64,000 nucleotides of DNA, from NCBI RefSeq assembly GCF_009601505.1, contig NZ_WITC01000028.1, positions 21,679 through 85,678 of the forward strand. The letters are read 5' to 3'. Both the position numbers and the translations under genes were made by a program. The DNA comes from Sinorhizobium terangae (GTDB lineage: Bacteria > Pseudomonadota > Alphaproteobacteria > Rhizobiales > Rhizobiaceae). Below, piece after piece: positions 36,346-44,766 of the stretch. Below the pieces are notes generated by a model. That model ran no database searches. It saw only the letters and a list, made by a program, of their open reading frames with translations, and was not told where the DNA came from. How positions within the stretch are numbered: the first letter of the stretch is position 1; every line of letters starts with the position of its first letter.

Positions 36346-36359
36346 TTGACCTCGATCAA
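36346..36359 (-). promoter_or_regulatory. Putative FNR/FixK anaerobox (copper ATPase operon)
   Basis: TTGAC-CTCG-ATCAA matches TTGA-N6-TCAA perfectly. It lies 188 bp before the ATPase ATG, implying a leader of about 150 nt if the promoter is class II, and 78 bp from the 3' end of the gluconate regulator gene. Confidence 0.65.
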
Positions 36360-36436
36360 ACGGGATGACGCGCAGGTGCGGAAAAGAGCATCGATCGCTC
36401 GAATTCGCTCGAAGGTTTTGGCGCCTGCGCCCGGCA

Positions 36437-37450
36437 TCAGCTGCTCTCGCGAACGACGAGTTCGAACCCCAGATCGATCGTCCGGTCACGGACCTCTGCG
36501 CCTGCAAGTAGTGCCAGCATCAGATGTGCTGCATGCTTGCCGACATCTTCTCGCGGGGTGCGGATCGAGGTCAGCCGCGGAACGATGTGGGCCGATATCT
36601 GCAGGTCGTTGAAGCCGACGAAGGCAACACGGCCAGGAACGGATATACCCTGCCGTTGAGCCTCGAAAATCGCGCCGTGCGCCAGGTCGTCGTTGCAAAA
36701 GAAAATGCCGTCGACATCCGGATGCTGGCGCAACAACTTGTCGAAGAGCTCGCCGCCGAGCCCGACGGACGAGGGGCCGGGCACCGCCAGCTCCAGTGCA
36801 TCGACGCCCGCTTCGGCGAGTGCGCGCTTGAAGCCTTCGCCGCGCCGTATCACGCGGGCGTCGAGCTGGGCCGCGACGTAAGCCAGCCGGCGCCTTCCTC
36901 TCGCCAGAAAATGCCGCGCTATTGCAGCTCCCGCGTCCTCCTGAGAGAAGCCAACTGAATAGACGTCCTCGGCTTTCGTCAGTTCCATCATATGGACACA
37001 GGGAATCTTGTTTGCTTCGAGCAGGCGCAGGGATGCGTCCGTGCCATCGAAGCCGGTGAGCAGGATGCCGCAGGGCTGGATGGCAAGATAATTGCGAATG
37101 ACCTCTTCTTCCTCTTCTCGGGAATAGTGGAAGTTTCCGATCAACACGTCATAGCCACGCGGGCGAAGAACAGTGTGAATGGCTTCGAGCGTCTCGACGA
37201 ACAACTGATTGGAGAGGGCGGGGACGAGTACGACGACCGATTGGCTTCGCGCCGATGCGAGCGTGCGGGCCGCCGGGTTTGGCACATAGCCCAATGCCTT
37301 CGAGGCTTCGCGCACCTTCGACGCCAGCACAGGATCGACCGTAGGGACGTCGCGCAATGCGCGCGATGCGGTGATCTGGGAGACGCCGGCAAGGTGTGCG
37401 ACCTCGGCGAGGGTCGGGCGGCCGGTGGCGCGGGAGGCTTCCTTACGCAT
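36437..37450 (-). CDS. LacI-family transcriptional regulator, probably gluconate (GntR-like)
   Basis: A 337-residue repressor. The N-terminal helix-turn-helix is [21 protein letters not shown] (12-32), with the LacI hinge [15 protein letters not shown] near residue 52. The periplasmic-binding-like sensor domain follows, with [20 protein letters not shown] near 290, as in the GntR/GalR branch. It is divergent from a gluconokinase gene 190 bp away, which points to gluconate 6-phosphate or gluconate as effector. I could not find a clear palindromic operator in the spacer. Confidence 0.85.
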   Translation of the reverse strand: MRKEASRATGRPTLAEVAHLAGVSQITASRALRDVPTVDPVLASKVREASKALGYVPNPAARTLASARSQSVVVLVPALSNQLFVETLEAIHTVLRPRGYDVLIGNFHYSREEEEEVIRNYLAIQPCGILLTGFDGTDASLRLLEANKIPCVHMMELTKAEDVYSVGFSQEDAGAAIARHFLARGRRRLAYVAAQLDARVIRRGEGFKRALAEAGVDALELAVPGPSSVGLGGELFDKLLRQHPDVDGIFFCNDDLAHGAIFEAQRQGISVPGRVAFVGFNDLQISAHIVPRLTSIRTPREDVGKHAAHLMLALLAGAEVRDRTIDLGFELVVRESS

Positions 37451-37640
37451 GATGGTTTGTCACTTGCCAATATGGGTTCGCGTCGATTAAGACAGGGCTA
37501 CCTTACGAGGAATGTGATCTCGCCGCTAGGATCGGTCCACGGCGATTTCGGGGACGCTCATTTCCAGCCACCTTGGGTCTATCGGCATGAAGGCAATTCA
37601 TTAGCCTGGATCAGACAGCGCTATCTTGAGGAGGATAAGC

Positions 37641-38171
37641 ATGGCCGAGCAAATACGCGGTATCGTCGTCATGGGTGTTTCTGGCTGCGGAAAGAGCAGC
37701 GTCGGCGCCGCCATCGCAGCTCTCTATCAAGGCCGCTTGATCGAGGGCGATGCTTTCCATCCTGCCGCCAATATCGCCAAGATGAGTGCCGGGGTCCCGC
37801 TTACCGACAAGGATCGGCACGGATGGCTCTGCCGCCTCAGCGAAGAGATCGCCGCCGCAATTGCTGCCGGGGAGCGCCCTGTTCTCACCTGCTCGGCGCT
37901 CAGGAAAAGCTATCGCGACATGCTTCGGCAGGGGGAACCGGGACTGGGGTTCGTCTTTCTCGATCTCGCACGAGATCTGGCCGCGGAACGCGTTGCCATG
38001 CGTCCGGGGCACTTCATGCCGGCAAGCCTGGTCGAAAGCCAATACCGGACGCTCGAGCCGCCATATCAGGAGCCGTTGACGCTTGCCGTGGACGCAAGTC
38101 TGCCCTTGGAGGCGATAGCGGGGCAGGCCGTTCAATGGTGGCAAGAAGCCAATCGAATGAATCCCTCCTGA
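37641..38171 (+). CDS. gntK: Gluconokinase
   Basis: A 176-residue kinase that phosphorylates D-gluconate to 6-phosphogluconate, feeding the Entner-Doudoroff and pentose phosphate pathways. The P-loop is GVSGCGKSS (residues 12-20), followed by EGDAFHP (the gluconate-binding Asp) near 37-43, the lid segment LTDKDRHGWL near 60 and the CSALRKSYRD motif. GAGGAGG at 37628-37634 supports the ATG at 37641. No gluconate transporter is adjacent. Confidence 0.92.
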   Translation: MAEQIRGIVVMGVSGCGKSSVGAAIAALYQGRLIEGDAFHPAANIAKMSAGVPLTDKDRHGWLCRLSEEIAAAIAAGERPVLTCSALRKSYRDMLRQGEPGLGFVFLDLARDLAAERVAMRPGHFMPASLVESQYRTLEPPYQEPLTLAVDASLPLEAIAGQAVQWWQEANRMNPS

Positions 38172-38524
38172 AAGTTGCAAGCAACGAGACGTCGCTCAAG
38201 ACCTGGACCCTGTCGGTGAATGTGCGGCCGGTCGCGTCACGAAGAAATCCGAGACTTGCAGGCCGTCCTCAACCCGGAGTTCGGTTCGATACTGTGTTTA
38301 TTGCAACCTTTTGGTTTGCGAGCGGTAATAAATGCGCCCTTTTCAACGCTGCGCGCGCGCCGGTTACAGCGTTGATCGCAAGCAACCACAAGGGGATTAC
38401 TCGATTTTTTCCGGAGAGAAAATCGAGAAATCATCCTTAATGTTGTCTAAATGCGGCATTCAACTGGTAAAAGCCTCATCGTGTAAAGCTGATATTCTTG
38501 TTATACTCTCAAGGGGGATTCGCG
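38172..38524. other. Intergenic region before the LuxR-type regulator
   Basis: This 353-bp region is richer in A/T than its surroundings from about 38290 onward. No gene with a ribosome site is visible. TATACT at 38502-38507 looks like a -10 element but would place transcription too close to the AAGGGGGA ribosome site at 38511-38518 to be convincing. Confidence 0.45.
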
Positions 38525-41188
38525 ATGCTGCTCGACCGAGAGGGTCCACTCGAGGCTTTGCTGGGTGCGGCGCGGAGCGCTGCGGCCGGACGCGGGAGCA
38601 CCGTGCTGCTCGAAGGCGAAGCGGGAATTGGCAAGACCGCCCTCCTGCGTGCGTTTGCGCAGCGTGCCGACAAGGGCTGGCGGGTACTGTGGGGTTGGTG
38701 CGAGGCGCTCTTTACGCCTTGCCCGCTCGGACCCTTGCAGGACATGAGGCAACTTCTTGACAGCGGTGTGGCAGCACTGCTCGATCAGGCAGCTCCGCCC
38801 GCGCGTCTATTTCCAGCACTCTTGAATGTGCTCCAGCACGCCGGCGAAGCGTTCGTACTCATCTTCGAAGATGTGCACTGGGCCGACAACGCCACTCTCG
38901 ACCTCGTGAAGTACCTCGGTCGCCGCATCTCCTCGCTCTCCGCCGTGCTCGTGCTCAGCCTGCGCAGCGATGAGATCGGCGCCGATCATCCGCTGACGCA
39001 TGTACTCGGCGACCTGCCGCCGGCGTCGGTCACCCGTATTTCGTTGGAACCGCTGTCTCCCGAAGCCGTGGCGGTATTGGCTGAACAGGCGGGGCGCTGC
39101 GGGGCTGATCTTTATCAGGTTACGGAGGGCAATCCCTTCTTCATCACCGAACTTTTGGCAAGCGGAGAAACCGAGCCGGGGCGCGTGCCGGATTCCATAC
39201 GCGATGCCGTCTGGGCGCGTCTCTCGCGGCTGGCGGCCGGTGAACGGGAAGTGCTGGAGGTGATCAGCATCGTGCCGGGCAGTGTGGAGCGGTGGCTGAT
39301 CCGGGCTCTATTGGGTGCCGACGCCGAACCTCTGGTGGACCAGTGCGTAGCGCGCGGATTGTTGCAGCGAGACTGTCAGGGCGACCTGATGTTTCGGCAT
39401 GAACTTGCCCGGCAGGCGACGCTCGACCGGCTGTCACCGAGTCTTCAGAGGTCGCTCCATGCAAAAGCGGAAGCGGCGATATCGCAATTCCCGACGGCGC
39501 ATGCGTCTGCACTGCTCTGGCGCCGGGTCCATCACGCCGCCGGAGCCGACGACGGGGCACGCGTCCTCGAGCTTGCGCCACAGGCTGCGGCCCATGCTGC
39601 CCGCCTGGGCGCCCATCGGGAGGCCGCATCGCATTTGGCGACGGCCCTGAAGTATGTTGCGCAAGCCACACCCGAGCAGGCCGCCCAGCTTTACGAGGAT
39701 TGGGCTTACGAGGCGGGACTCTCGCTGCTTGTCTACGAACCGGTGATCGCGGCGCACCATCACGCTATTGAGATCTGGCGCGAACTGGGGCGTTCCGACA
39801 AGATCGGTCCCAATCTGTGCAGGCTGTCGCGGCTCCACTGGCGCCGCGGTGAAGGCAAGCCAGCGGAGGATTACGCGGACCAGGCGGTACGTGAAATGGA
39901 GAAGCTGTCGCCCCGGTCGGAATTGGCAATGGCTTACAGCACCCGCTCTCAGCTCCATATGCTGCACTACCGTTTTGACGAAGCGATAGACTGGGGTTTG
40001 CGGGCGATCGCTCTCGCCGATCAACTGGGCGAGGTCGAAACGCGCGTCCACGCCTTGAACAATGTCGGCACAGCGCTTCTCTTCGCCGATCGTCCGGGCG
40101 GCCGTGAGCGGCTGGAGGAAAGCTTGGCGTTGGCACTTGAGCACGGATTTCACGACCATGCCGTGCGGGCCTACACCAACTTTGCAGAGTGCGCCGTTGC
40201 CTCCAAGGATTTTGCCCTGGCTGAACGCTTGCTGGCCGAGGGCATCGCGCTTGCGACCAAACACGATCTCGATTCGGCGGCACAATACCTGCTCGGTCGG
40301 CAGGCGCAGCTTCGGATGGAGCAGGGGCGTTTCAGGGAAGCCGAGACGATTGCGCAGGGCGTCATGAATCTGGAACGGCTGGCGATGGTCATGCATCTGC
40401 CGGCCCTCACCGTGCTCGGAAGGGTGCACGTGCGGCTAGGTGAGCCCGGTAGCTTGACCCTTCTTCGCCAAGCACTCGAGGAGGGACTGGCGACTGGCGA
40501 GCTCCAGCGCGTCGTGCCAGTCCGCCTCGCCTTAACTGAAGCCGCCTGGCTCGCCGAAGACCCGAGTGCCAGCCACGAACAGCTCACCGCCCTCGCGGCA
40601 ATGGATCTCGACAATTTCCGTGCCTGGGATTTGGGCGAACTGGCCGTCTGGTGGCAGCGATGCGGTATGGCGAGGCCGCTGCCGACGTCGACCGCGCGGA
40701 TTCCTTCGCGGCGGGCTGCGGAACTCAGCGGCGATCCGCTCGCGGCGGCGAAGGAATGGGAACGCCTGGGGCTTCCCTATGAAGCGGCGCTTGCCCTGAT
40801 GCAGGTTCGCGGAGCCGAGGCGGGCCCGTCGCTGGCGCGTGCCGTAACCATATTCGAGTCGTTGGAGGCGCGTCCCGCCGCGGCGCTGGCGCGAAAGCAG
40901 GCGCGGCGCCTGGGCGTTGCCGGCCAGTTACCGAAAACCCGCAGAGGGCCTTACGCGGCGGCTCGTCGTCACCCTCTCGGCCTGACGCGGCATGAACAAC
41001 AGGTGCTCGCCCTGATGGCTGAAGGCATGAGCAACAAGGAAGCGGCCCGGCGGTTGTCGCGCTCGCCTCGCACGATCGAGCATCAGGTCTCCGCCGTGCT
41101 CGGCAAATTCAACGCCGCCAACCGGATGGAAGTCCTGCTGCGTCTGCGCGGCGAGCCGTGGCTGCTTTCGCCCATCGACCTGCAGTAG
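38525..41188 (+). CDS. Large ATP-binding LuxR-family regulator (LAL/MalT-like)
   Basis: An 887-residue signal-transduction ATPase. The P-loop is GEAGIGKT (31-38), with Walker B VLIFEDVHWAD near 115. A middle region of about 500 residues is made of TPR-like helices (for example EDWAYEAGLSLLVYEPVIAAH and RAIALADQLGEVETRVHAL). The C-terminal LuxR helix-turn-helix is LTRHEQQVLALMAEGMSNKE and SRSPRTIEHQVSAVLGKF, about residues 820-870. AAGGGGGA precedes the ATG at 38525. It is in line with the three small genes that follow after 243 bp. The effector and targets are unknown. Confidence 0.88.
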   Translation: MLLDREGPLEALLGAARSAAAGRGSTVLLEGEAGIGKTALLRAFAQRADKGWRVLWGWCEALFTPCPLGPLQDMRQLLDSGVAALLDQAAPPARLFPALLNVLQHAGEAFVLIFEDVHWADNATLDLVKYLGRRISSLSAVLVLSLRSDEIGADHPLTHVLGDLPPASVTRISLEPLSPEAVAVLAEQAGRCGADLYQVTEGNPFFITELLASGETEPGRVPDSIRDAVWARLSRLAAGEREVLEVISIVPGSVERWLIRALLGADAEPLVDQCVARGLLQRDCQGDLMFRHELARQATLDRLSPSLQRSLHAKAEAAISQFPTAHASALLWRRVHHAAGADDGARVLELAPQAAAHAARLGAHREAASHLATALKYVAQATPEQAAQLYEDWAYEAGLSLLVYEPVIAAHHHAIEIWRELGRSDKIGPNLCRLSRLHWRRGEGKPAEDYADQAVREMEKLSPRSELAMAYSTRSQLHMLHYRFDEAIDWGLRAIALADQLGEVETRVHALNNVGTALLFADRPGGRERLEESLALALEHGFHDHAVRAYTNFAECAVASKDFALAERLLAEGIALATKHDLDSAAQYLLGRQAQLRMEQGRFREAETIAQGVMNLERLAMVMHLPALTVLGRVHVRLGEPGSLTLLRQALEEGLATGELQRVVPVRLALTEAAWLAEDPSASHEQLTALAAMDLDNFRAWDLGELAVWWQRCGMARPLPTSTARIPSRRAAELSGDPLAAAKEWERLGLPYEAALALMQVRGAEAGPSLARAVTIFESLEARPAAALARKQARRLGVAGQLPKTRRGPYAAARRHPLGLTRHEQQVLALMAEGMSNKEAARRLSRSPRTIEHQVSAVLGKFNAANRMEVLLRLRGEPWLLSPIDLQ

Positions 41189-41431
41189 GCCACCGGCAAC
41201 CACGTCAGCGCGCCTTTTTAGAACATGCAGCAAGCAAGCTGCCGAAAATTAGGGGATCGGTCGCTGGAAATTGGGGGACTGCACCGATTTTGCCTGAGCT
41301 CGTCCGCGCATAGGCTGATGGTGTCACCATTGGAACAGACAATCTGCCGCGCTGCGCGTCTTATATCATCTCCAAAGGACTATGTAGCCCTTTGAATTGG
41401 GCAGTTGATGGCTCACGGAGGAGGGACAGCG

Positions 41432-41794
41432 ATGACCAAACGTTCTATCGCATTGGCAATGGGCTTGCTCGCCATGACAGGCGCGGCGGCGGCCTCGGAC
41501 CTCAAGCCGGGGAACGGCCACAGCATGCATCTCGGCCGCTTTAATGGCGCTGTGTATTACACGGTCGAAAAGGACGGCTACCGTGTGGTTGCGACCTTGG
41601 CCTCGGGCACAGACGAGCAGCCGATCCGCTTCGTATCCACGCTAGAGCCGGGGCAGCGGCTGATGATCTCCGTGCCTCAAGAGATCGGCCAACCTTCGGT
41701 CGACTTCGAGATCGTACGCGACGGCAAGGCCCTGTTCGTGCACGAGCCCGGCATCGCCCCATTGGGCAATGTATCGGCCGAACTCAGGGAGTGA
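41432..41794 (+). CDS. Small exported protein of unknown function
   Basis: A 120-residue protein with a Sec signal peptide (MTKRSIALAMGLLAMTGAAAAS). The mature part is a beta-rich 98 residues with YYTVEKDGYRVVATLASG in the middle and no cysteines. GGAGGAGGG lies 7 nt upstream of the ATG at 41432. I recognise no family. It begins a run of three small plus-strand genes ending in a cytochrome c, which suggests a periplasmic redox or oxidase context. Confidence 0.7.
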   Translation: MTKRSIALAMGLLAMTGAAAASDLKPGNGHSMHLGRFNGAVYYTVEKDGYRVVATLASGTDEQPIRFVSTLEPGQRLMISVPQEIGQPSVDFEIVRDGKALFVHEPGIAPLGNVSAELRE

Positions 41795-41887
41795 AGTTTT
41801 CATTTCGACCGGTTCCAAACCGGACTGGTCACCGACAATTCGGGGTGTGAACACCGCCGGCACGAGAGCTTCGGAAGGGAGGGGACG

Positions 41888-42088
41888 ATGCTCTACACGC
41901 TCACTATGTTGGTTTGCCTGTCGAGTGCGCCCGAGGCTTGCGAGGTCCGCGAAGAGATCGTTTGGGACTTGGCCGCGAATCCAGGCGTCGCGTTTATGCA
42001 AGCGCAGGCATTCGTCGCGCATTGGATCGAGGAGCATCCCGGTCGTTTCGTGCAGCGGTGGAGGCTTTTGCCGGACCTGAAGGTCTGA
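41888..42088 (+). CDS. Small conserved-looking protein of unknown function
   Basis: A 66-residue soluble protein (MLYTLTMLVCLSSAPEACEV at the start) with two cysteines, no signal peptide and a hydrophobic start that is too polar for a membrane helix. The sequence GGAAGGGAGGGGACG immediately before the ATG is a strong ribosome site, which argues it is expressed. It lies between the exported protein gene and the cytochrome c gene. No function can be named. Confidence 0.6.
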   Translation: MLYTLTMLVCLSSAPEACEVREEIVWDLAANPGVAFMQAQAFVAHWIEEHPGRFVQRWRLLPDLKV

Positions 42089-42158
42089 GATCTTTACGCA
42101 GGTCCAAGAGCCAATCGCATCGCGGTCACATCGCGAAGCGCCGTCAAGGCAACGGGAC

Positions 42159-42569
42159 ATGCGTCGATTGCAGTATCTGGTTCTGTTGGCTGTCGTTTCC
42201 TTTGGCTTTGCGGGCGGGGGAATGTTCGCAGAGGGTGCAGCCGCCGACGGATTCTACCGGGTCGTCGGCGGCAAGGCCGATGTGCGGACCTATAACGGCT
42301 ACCGCCGCTACAATGCCGGCTGCAACCATTGCCATGGTCCCGATGGAATAGGCTCGAGCTTTGCTTCCTCCCTCATCGACCGGCCGCTCGGTGTAGAGGA
42401 GTTCAGGCGCGTCGTTCGCAACGGCCGCAGCAGCGGCGGCACTTCGGTCATGAAGGGCTTCGGCAACGATCCCAATGTCGCTCCCTATATCGACGACATC
42501 TACGCTTATCTCAAGGCCCGTGCCGAAGGCGCGCTCGGCCGCGGGCGCCCTGAGAGATTGGAGCCATAG
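42159..42569 (+). CDS. Small periplasmic cytochrome c
   Basis: A 136-residue protein with a signal peptide (YLVLLAVVSFGFAGGGMFAEGAAA) and one cytochrome c domain: haem site CNHCH near residue 55 and a Met in SVMKGFGNDPNVAPYIDDIY near residue 100, followed by the terminal helix IYAYLKARAEGALGRG. The DGFYRVVGGKADVRTYNGYRRYNAGC beginning resembles cytochromes attached to PQQ alcohol dehydrogenases, but no dehydrogenase is beside it. It is the last gene of the run that follows the LuxR-type regulator. Confidence 0.8.
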   Translation: MRRLQYLVLLAVVSFGFAGGGMFAEGAAADGFYRVVGGKADVRTYNGYRRYNAGCNHCHGPDGIGSSFASSLIDRPLGVEEFRRVVRNGRSSGGTSVMKGFGNDPNVAPYIDDIYAYLKARAEGALGRGRPERLEP

Positions 42570-42574
42570 TGCAT

Positions 42575-42670
42575 GTCGCCCAAAAGTGTGCAGCGGCTTT
42601 TGGACAACGACTTGCATAAAAGCAGAGCCAAGAGCGCGTCGCATGCGTCCGATTGGACACGACGCGCGCG
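42575..42670. repeat. Rhizobial dispersed intergenic repeat with terminal hairpin
   Basis: The stretch containing GTCGCCCAAAAGTGTGCAGC and GGACAACGACTTGCATAAAAG matches, from memory, a repeat scattered between genes in many Rhizobiales. It ends in a stem of CGCGTCG (42635-42641) with CGACGCG (42660-42666) and an inner hairpin GTCC-GATT-GGAC (42647-42658). It lies between converging genes and may act as a terminator. Confidence 0.55.
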
Positions 42671-42698
42671 CTAGAACCGTTTCAATGCCGGCGCGCAT

Positions 42699-44306
42699 CT
42701 AACTACGACGATTGGCGCGTGAGCGGTTTACGGCGAGGAAGTGGCGCACGACCGGCGCCTCCGGTCCCTGCTGGAAGCGCAGAACCTCCTGCTGGACATC
42801 GGCGTCCGCCTTTGACACCCGCCGATGCTGTCTGAGGTGCTCGGCCCAGGACTCGACCATGAACCATTCGACGATCCGTTCCGGTTCGGCCGCATCTTCC
42901 GTCACACCCCAGCTATAGGCGCCGTCGCGCCGCCGCTCCTGCGACAGGCGATGGAGGGCGTTGAGAAATCCATCCCTGTCGGCTCTTGCGACCCGGTACT
43001 CGATGAGGATCATCACCGGGCCCCGGTCATTCTCGACGGGCTCGGCCGTCAGCGGCTCGGGCCAATGGTTCGACGCGACGAGATCGGCCTCGCCCCTCGG
43101 AAGCTTGAGCGGATGAAAGAGGAGGCCGACGGCGAACAGGCCGGCAGCGCCGATCAACAAAGTGAGCGGAACACCGGCCGCCTCGGCGACAACACCCCAA
43201 ATGAGGCTGCCGGCGGTCATCGCGCCGTTGAACACGGTCAGGTAGACAGCGAGCGAACGGCCGCGCACCCAGTTCGGCAGGATCGATTGCGCGGCGCCGT
43301 TGAGTGTCGTCAGGGCAGTAATCCAGGCGGCACCGAGGGCGAGAAGCACCACGGGCGCCAGCCATTGCGGGGGCGCGAACGAGAGGCCTGTCATGACTGT
43401 AGCCGTCACGCCTGCGGCGCCAAGAAGAAGGGTGTCCGCATTAAAGCGGGCGCGTAACGTCGGCATCAGAACGGCACCACCGATCGCACCGGCGCCGACC
43501 GCGCCGAGCAGAATGCCGTAATAGCCGGCATCGCCGCCAAGGAGATTGCGGGCGACCAGAGGCAGGAGCGCCCATACCGCGCTCGAGAATGCGAAGAATG
43601 CGGCCGCCCGTAGCAACACAACGTGAAGCTCGTGGCTTGCCTTGGCGTAGCGCAGGCCGGCCCGGAAGGCCCCGGCGAATTTCTCCGACAGTGCGTCTTC
43701 GGCCTCCGATGGGCGTTTCCACCAGACGAGCGCACTGATGACAAAGAGATAGCTGATGACGTCGACGCCGTAGGTCACGGCTGCGCCGAACCAGGCGAGC
43801 AGCACCCCGCCGACCGCGGGTCCGATCGACCGCGCGATGTTGATCCCTAGCGAATTCAGTGCGACGGCGCTCTTGACGTCCTTCTTCTCGACGAGTTCGG
43901 GCACGATCGCCTGCCAGGTCGGCGCCATCAGCGCAGCCCCGACGCCGCCCGCGAAGGTTAGCGCAATCAGGGAACTCACCGACTGCAAGCCGGTCGCCGA
44001 GAGGAGCAGGAGACAGACGCTGACGCAGGCGAGCATCAGCTGGATGACGATCAGAAATTTGCGGCGGTCGAGGATGTCCGACAGCACACCCGCCGGGATC
44101 GCCAGGAGGAAGATCGGCAGCGTGCCGGCCGCCTGGATCGTGGCGACGGCGGCGGGCGCGGGCGAAAGGTCGGTCACCAGCCACGCGCTTGCGACATCGC
44201 GGATGAAGCTGCCTGTATTGCCGATAACGGTCGCAACCCAGAGCGTCGCGAAGACCTTCTGACGAAGCGGAGCGAAGCCGCTGGAATGGGCGGCCGCATC
44301 CGTCAT
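42699..44306 (-). CDS. MFS transporter with C-terminal cytoplasmic domain (MFS_3 / EntS-like)
   Basis: A 535-residue transporter. Residues 1-400 hold about 12 membrane helices, with RKFLIVIQLMLA and DRRK loop signatures (AGVLSDILDRRKFLI near 75-90). The last 130 residues are a soluble domain (ILIEYRVARADRDGFLNALHRL and following) resembling an antibiotic-biosynthesis monooxygenase-like fold; this layout is normal for the PF05977 transmembrane secretion effector family. It overlaps the DoxX gene start by 4 bp. Substrate is unknown. Confidence 0.85.
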   Translation of the reverse strand: MTDAAAHSSGFAPLRQKVFATLWVATVIGNTGSFIRDVASAWLVTDLSPAPAAVATIQAAGTLPIFLLAIPAGVLSDILDRRKFLIVIQLMLACVSVCLLLLSATGLQSVSSLIALTFAGGVGAALMAPTWQAIVPELVEKKDVKSAVALNSLGINIARSIGPAVGGVLLAWFGAAVTYGVDVISYLFVISALVWWKRPSEAEDALSEKFAGAFRAGLRYAKASHELHVVLLRAAAFFAFSSAVWALLPLVARNLLGGDAGYYGILLGAVGAGAIGGAVLMPTLRARFNADTLLLGAAGVTATVMTGLSFAPPQWLAPVVLLALGAAWITALTTLNGAAQSILPNWVRGRSLAVYLTVFNGAMTAGSLIWGVVAEAAGVPLTLLIGAAGLFAVGLLFHPLKLPRGEADLVASNHWPEPLTAEPVENDRGPVMILIEYRVARADRDGFLNALHRLSQERRRDGAYSWGVTEDAAEPERIVEWFMVESWAEHLRQHRRVSKADADVQQEVLRFQQGPEAPVVRHFLAVNRSRANRRS

Positions 44307-44752
44307 GGCTGACCGGACCTCCGGTCATGAAGGTCCTGCCATGCGACGATCAGGAATGCGCCGACGAGGCCCAGATGCTCGAAGAACGCATTCGTCGCCA
44401 TGAGACGTTCCTGTCCTGGGGCGAGCTCCCAGAAGCGCAGGGCGACGAAAGTCGCCGCCAATGTGAAGGCGGCAAGTGCAAGTGCTGCGAGCCAGCGGAA
44501 GAAGCCGCTCAGTATCATGGCTGAGGCGGCGAGTTCGAAGACGATCACCGCCACGGCGAAGAAGGGCGCGGGATGCAGGCCGAAATGGTTCATCTCGGCA
44601 ATCGCCCCGCCGAAGTCGAAGATCTTCGTCACGGGCCCCTGGATATAGGCGGAACAAAGGGCGAGCAGCGCCACCCACCGCAAAGCCGGCGCGGCGAAGA
44701 GCGGCCTCGCGCGAGCCGCGAGCCGCCTTTCGAATGTTGAAGTCGCGTTCAT
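44303..44752 (-). CDS. DoxX family membrane protein
   Basis: A 149-residue protein with four helices. LALCSAYIQGPVTKIFDFGG near residue 30-50 is the DoxX beginning, and ILSGFFRWLAALALAAFTLAA follows. Two adjacent ATGs (44755 and 44752) are possible; GGGAGG is better spaced for 44752. It is coupled by ATGA to the MFS gene and lies 14 bp after the amidohydrolase. DoxX proteins are linked to quinone or thiosulfate oxidation in other organisms; the role here is unknown. Confidence 0.82.
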   Translation of the reverse strand: MNATSTFERRLAARARPLFAAPALRWVALLALCSAYIQGPVTKIFDFGGAIAEMNHFGLHPAPFFAVAVIVFELAASAMILSGFFRWLAALALAAFTLAATFVALRFWELAPGQERLMATNAFFEHLGLVGAFLIVAWQDLHDRRSGQP

Positions 44753-44766
44753 CATGCCTCCCGTGG

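Noticed and set aside
38498..38524. Upstream TTG start for the LuxR-type regulator
   Set aside because: The ATG at 38525 has a well-placed AAGGGGGA ribosome site; the TTG would place that site inside the gene.
42699..43100. The soluble tail of the MFS protein as a novel fusion
   Set aside because: This layout is normal for the PF05977 transporter family.
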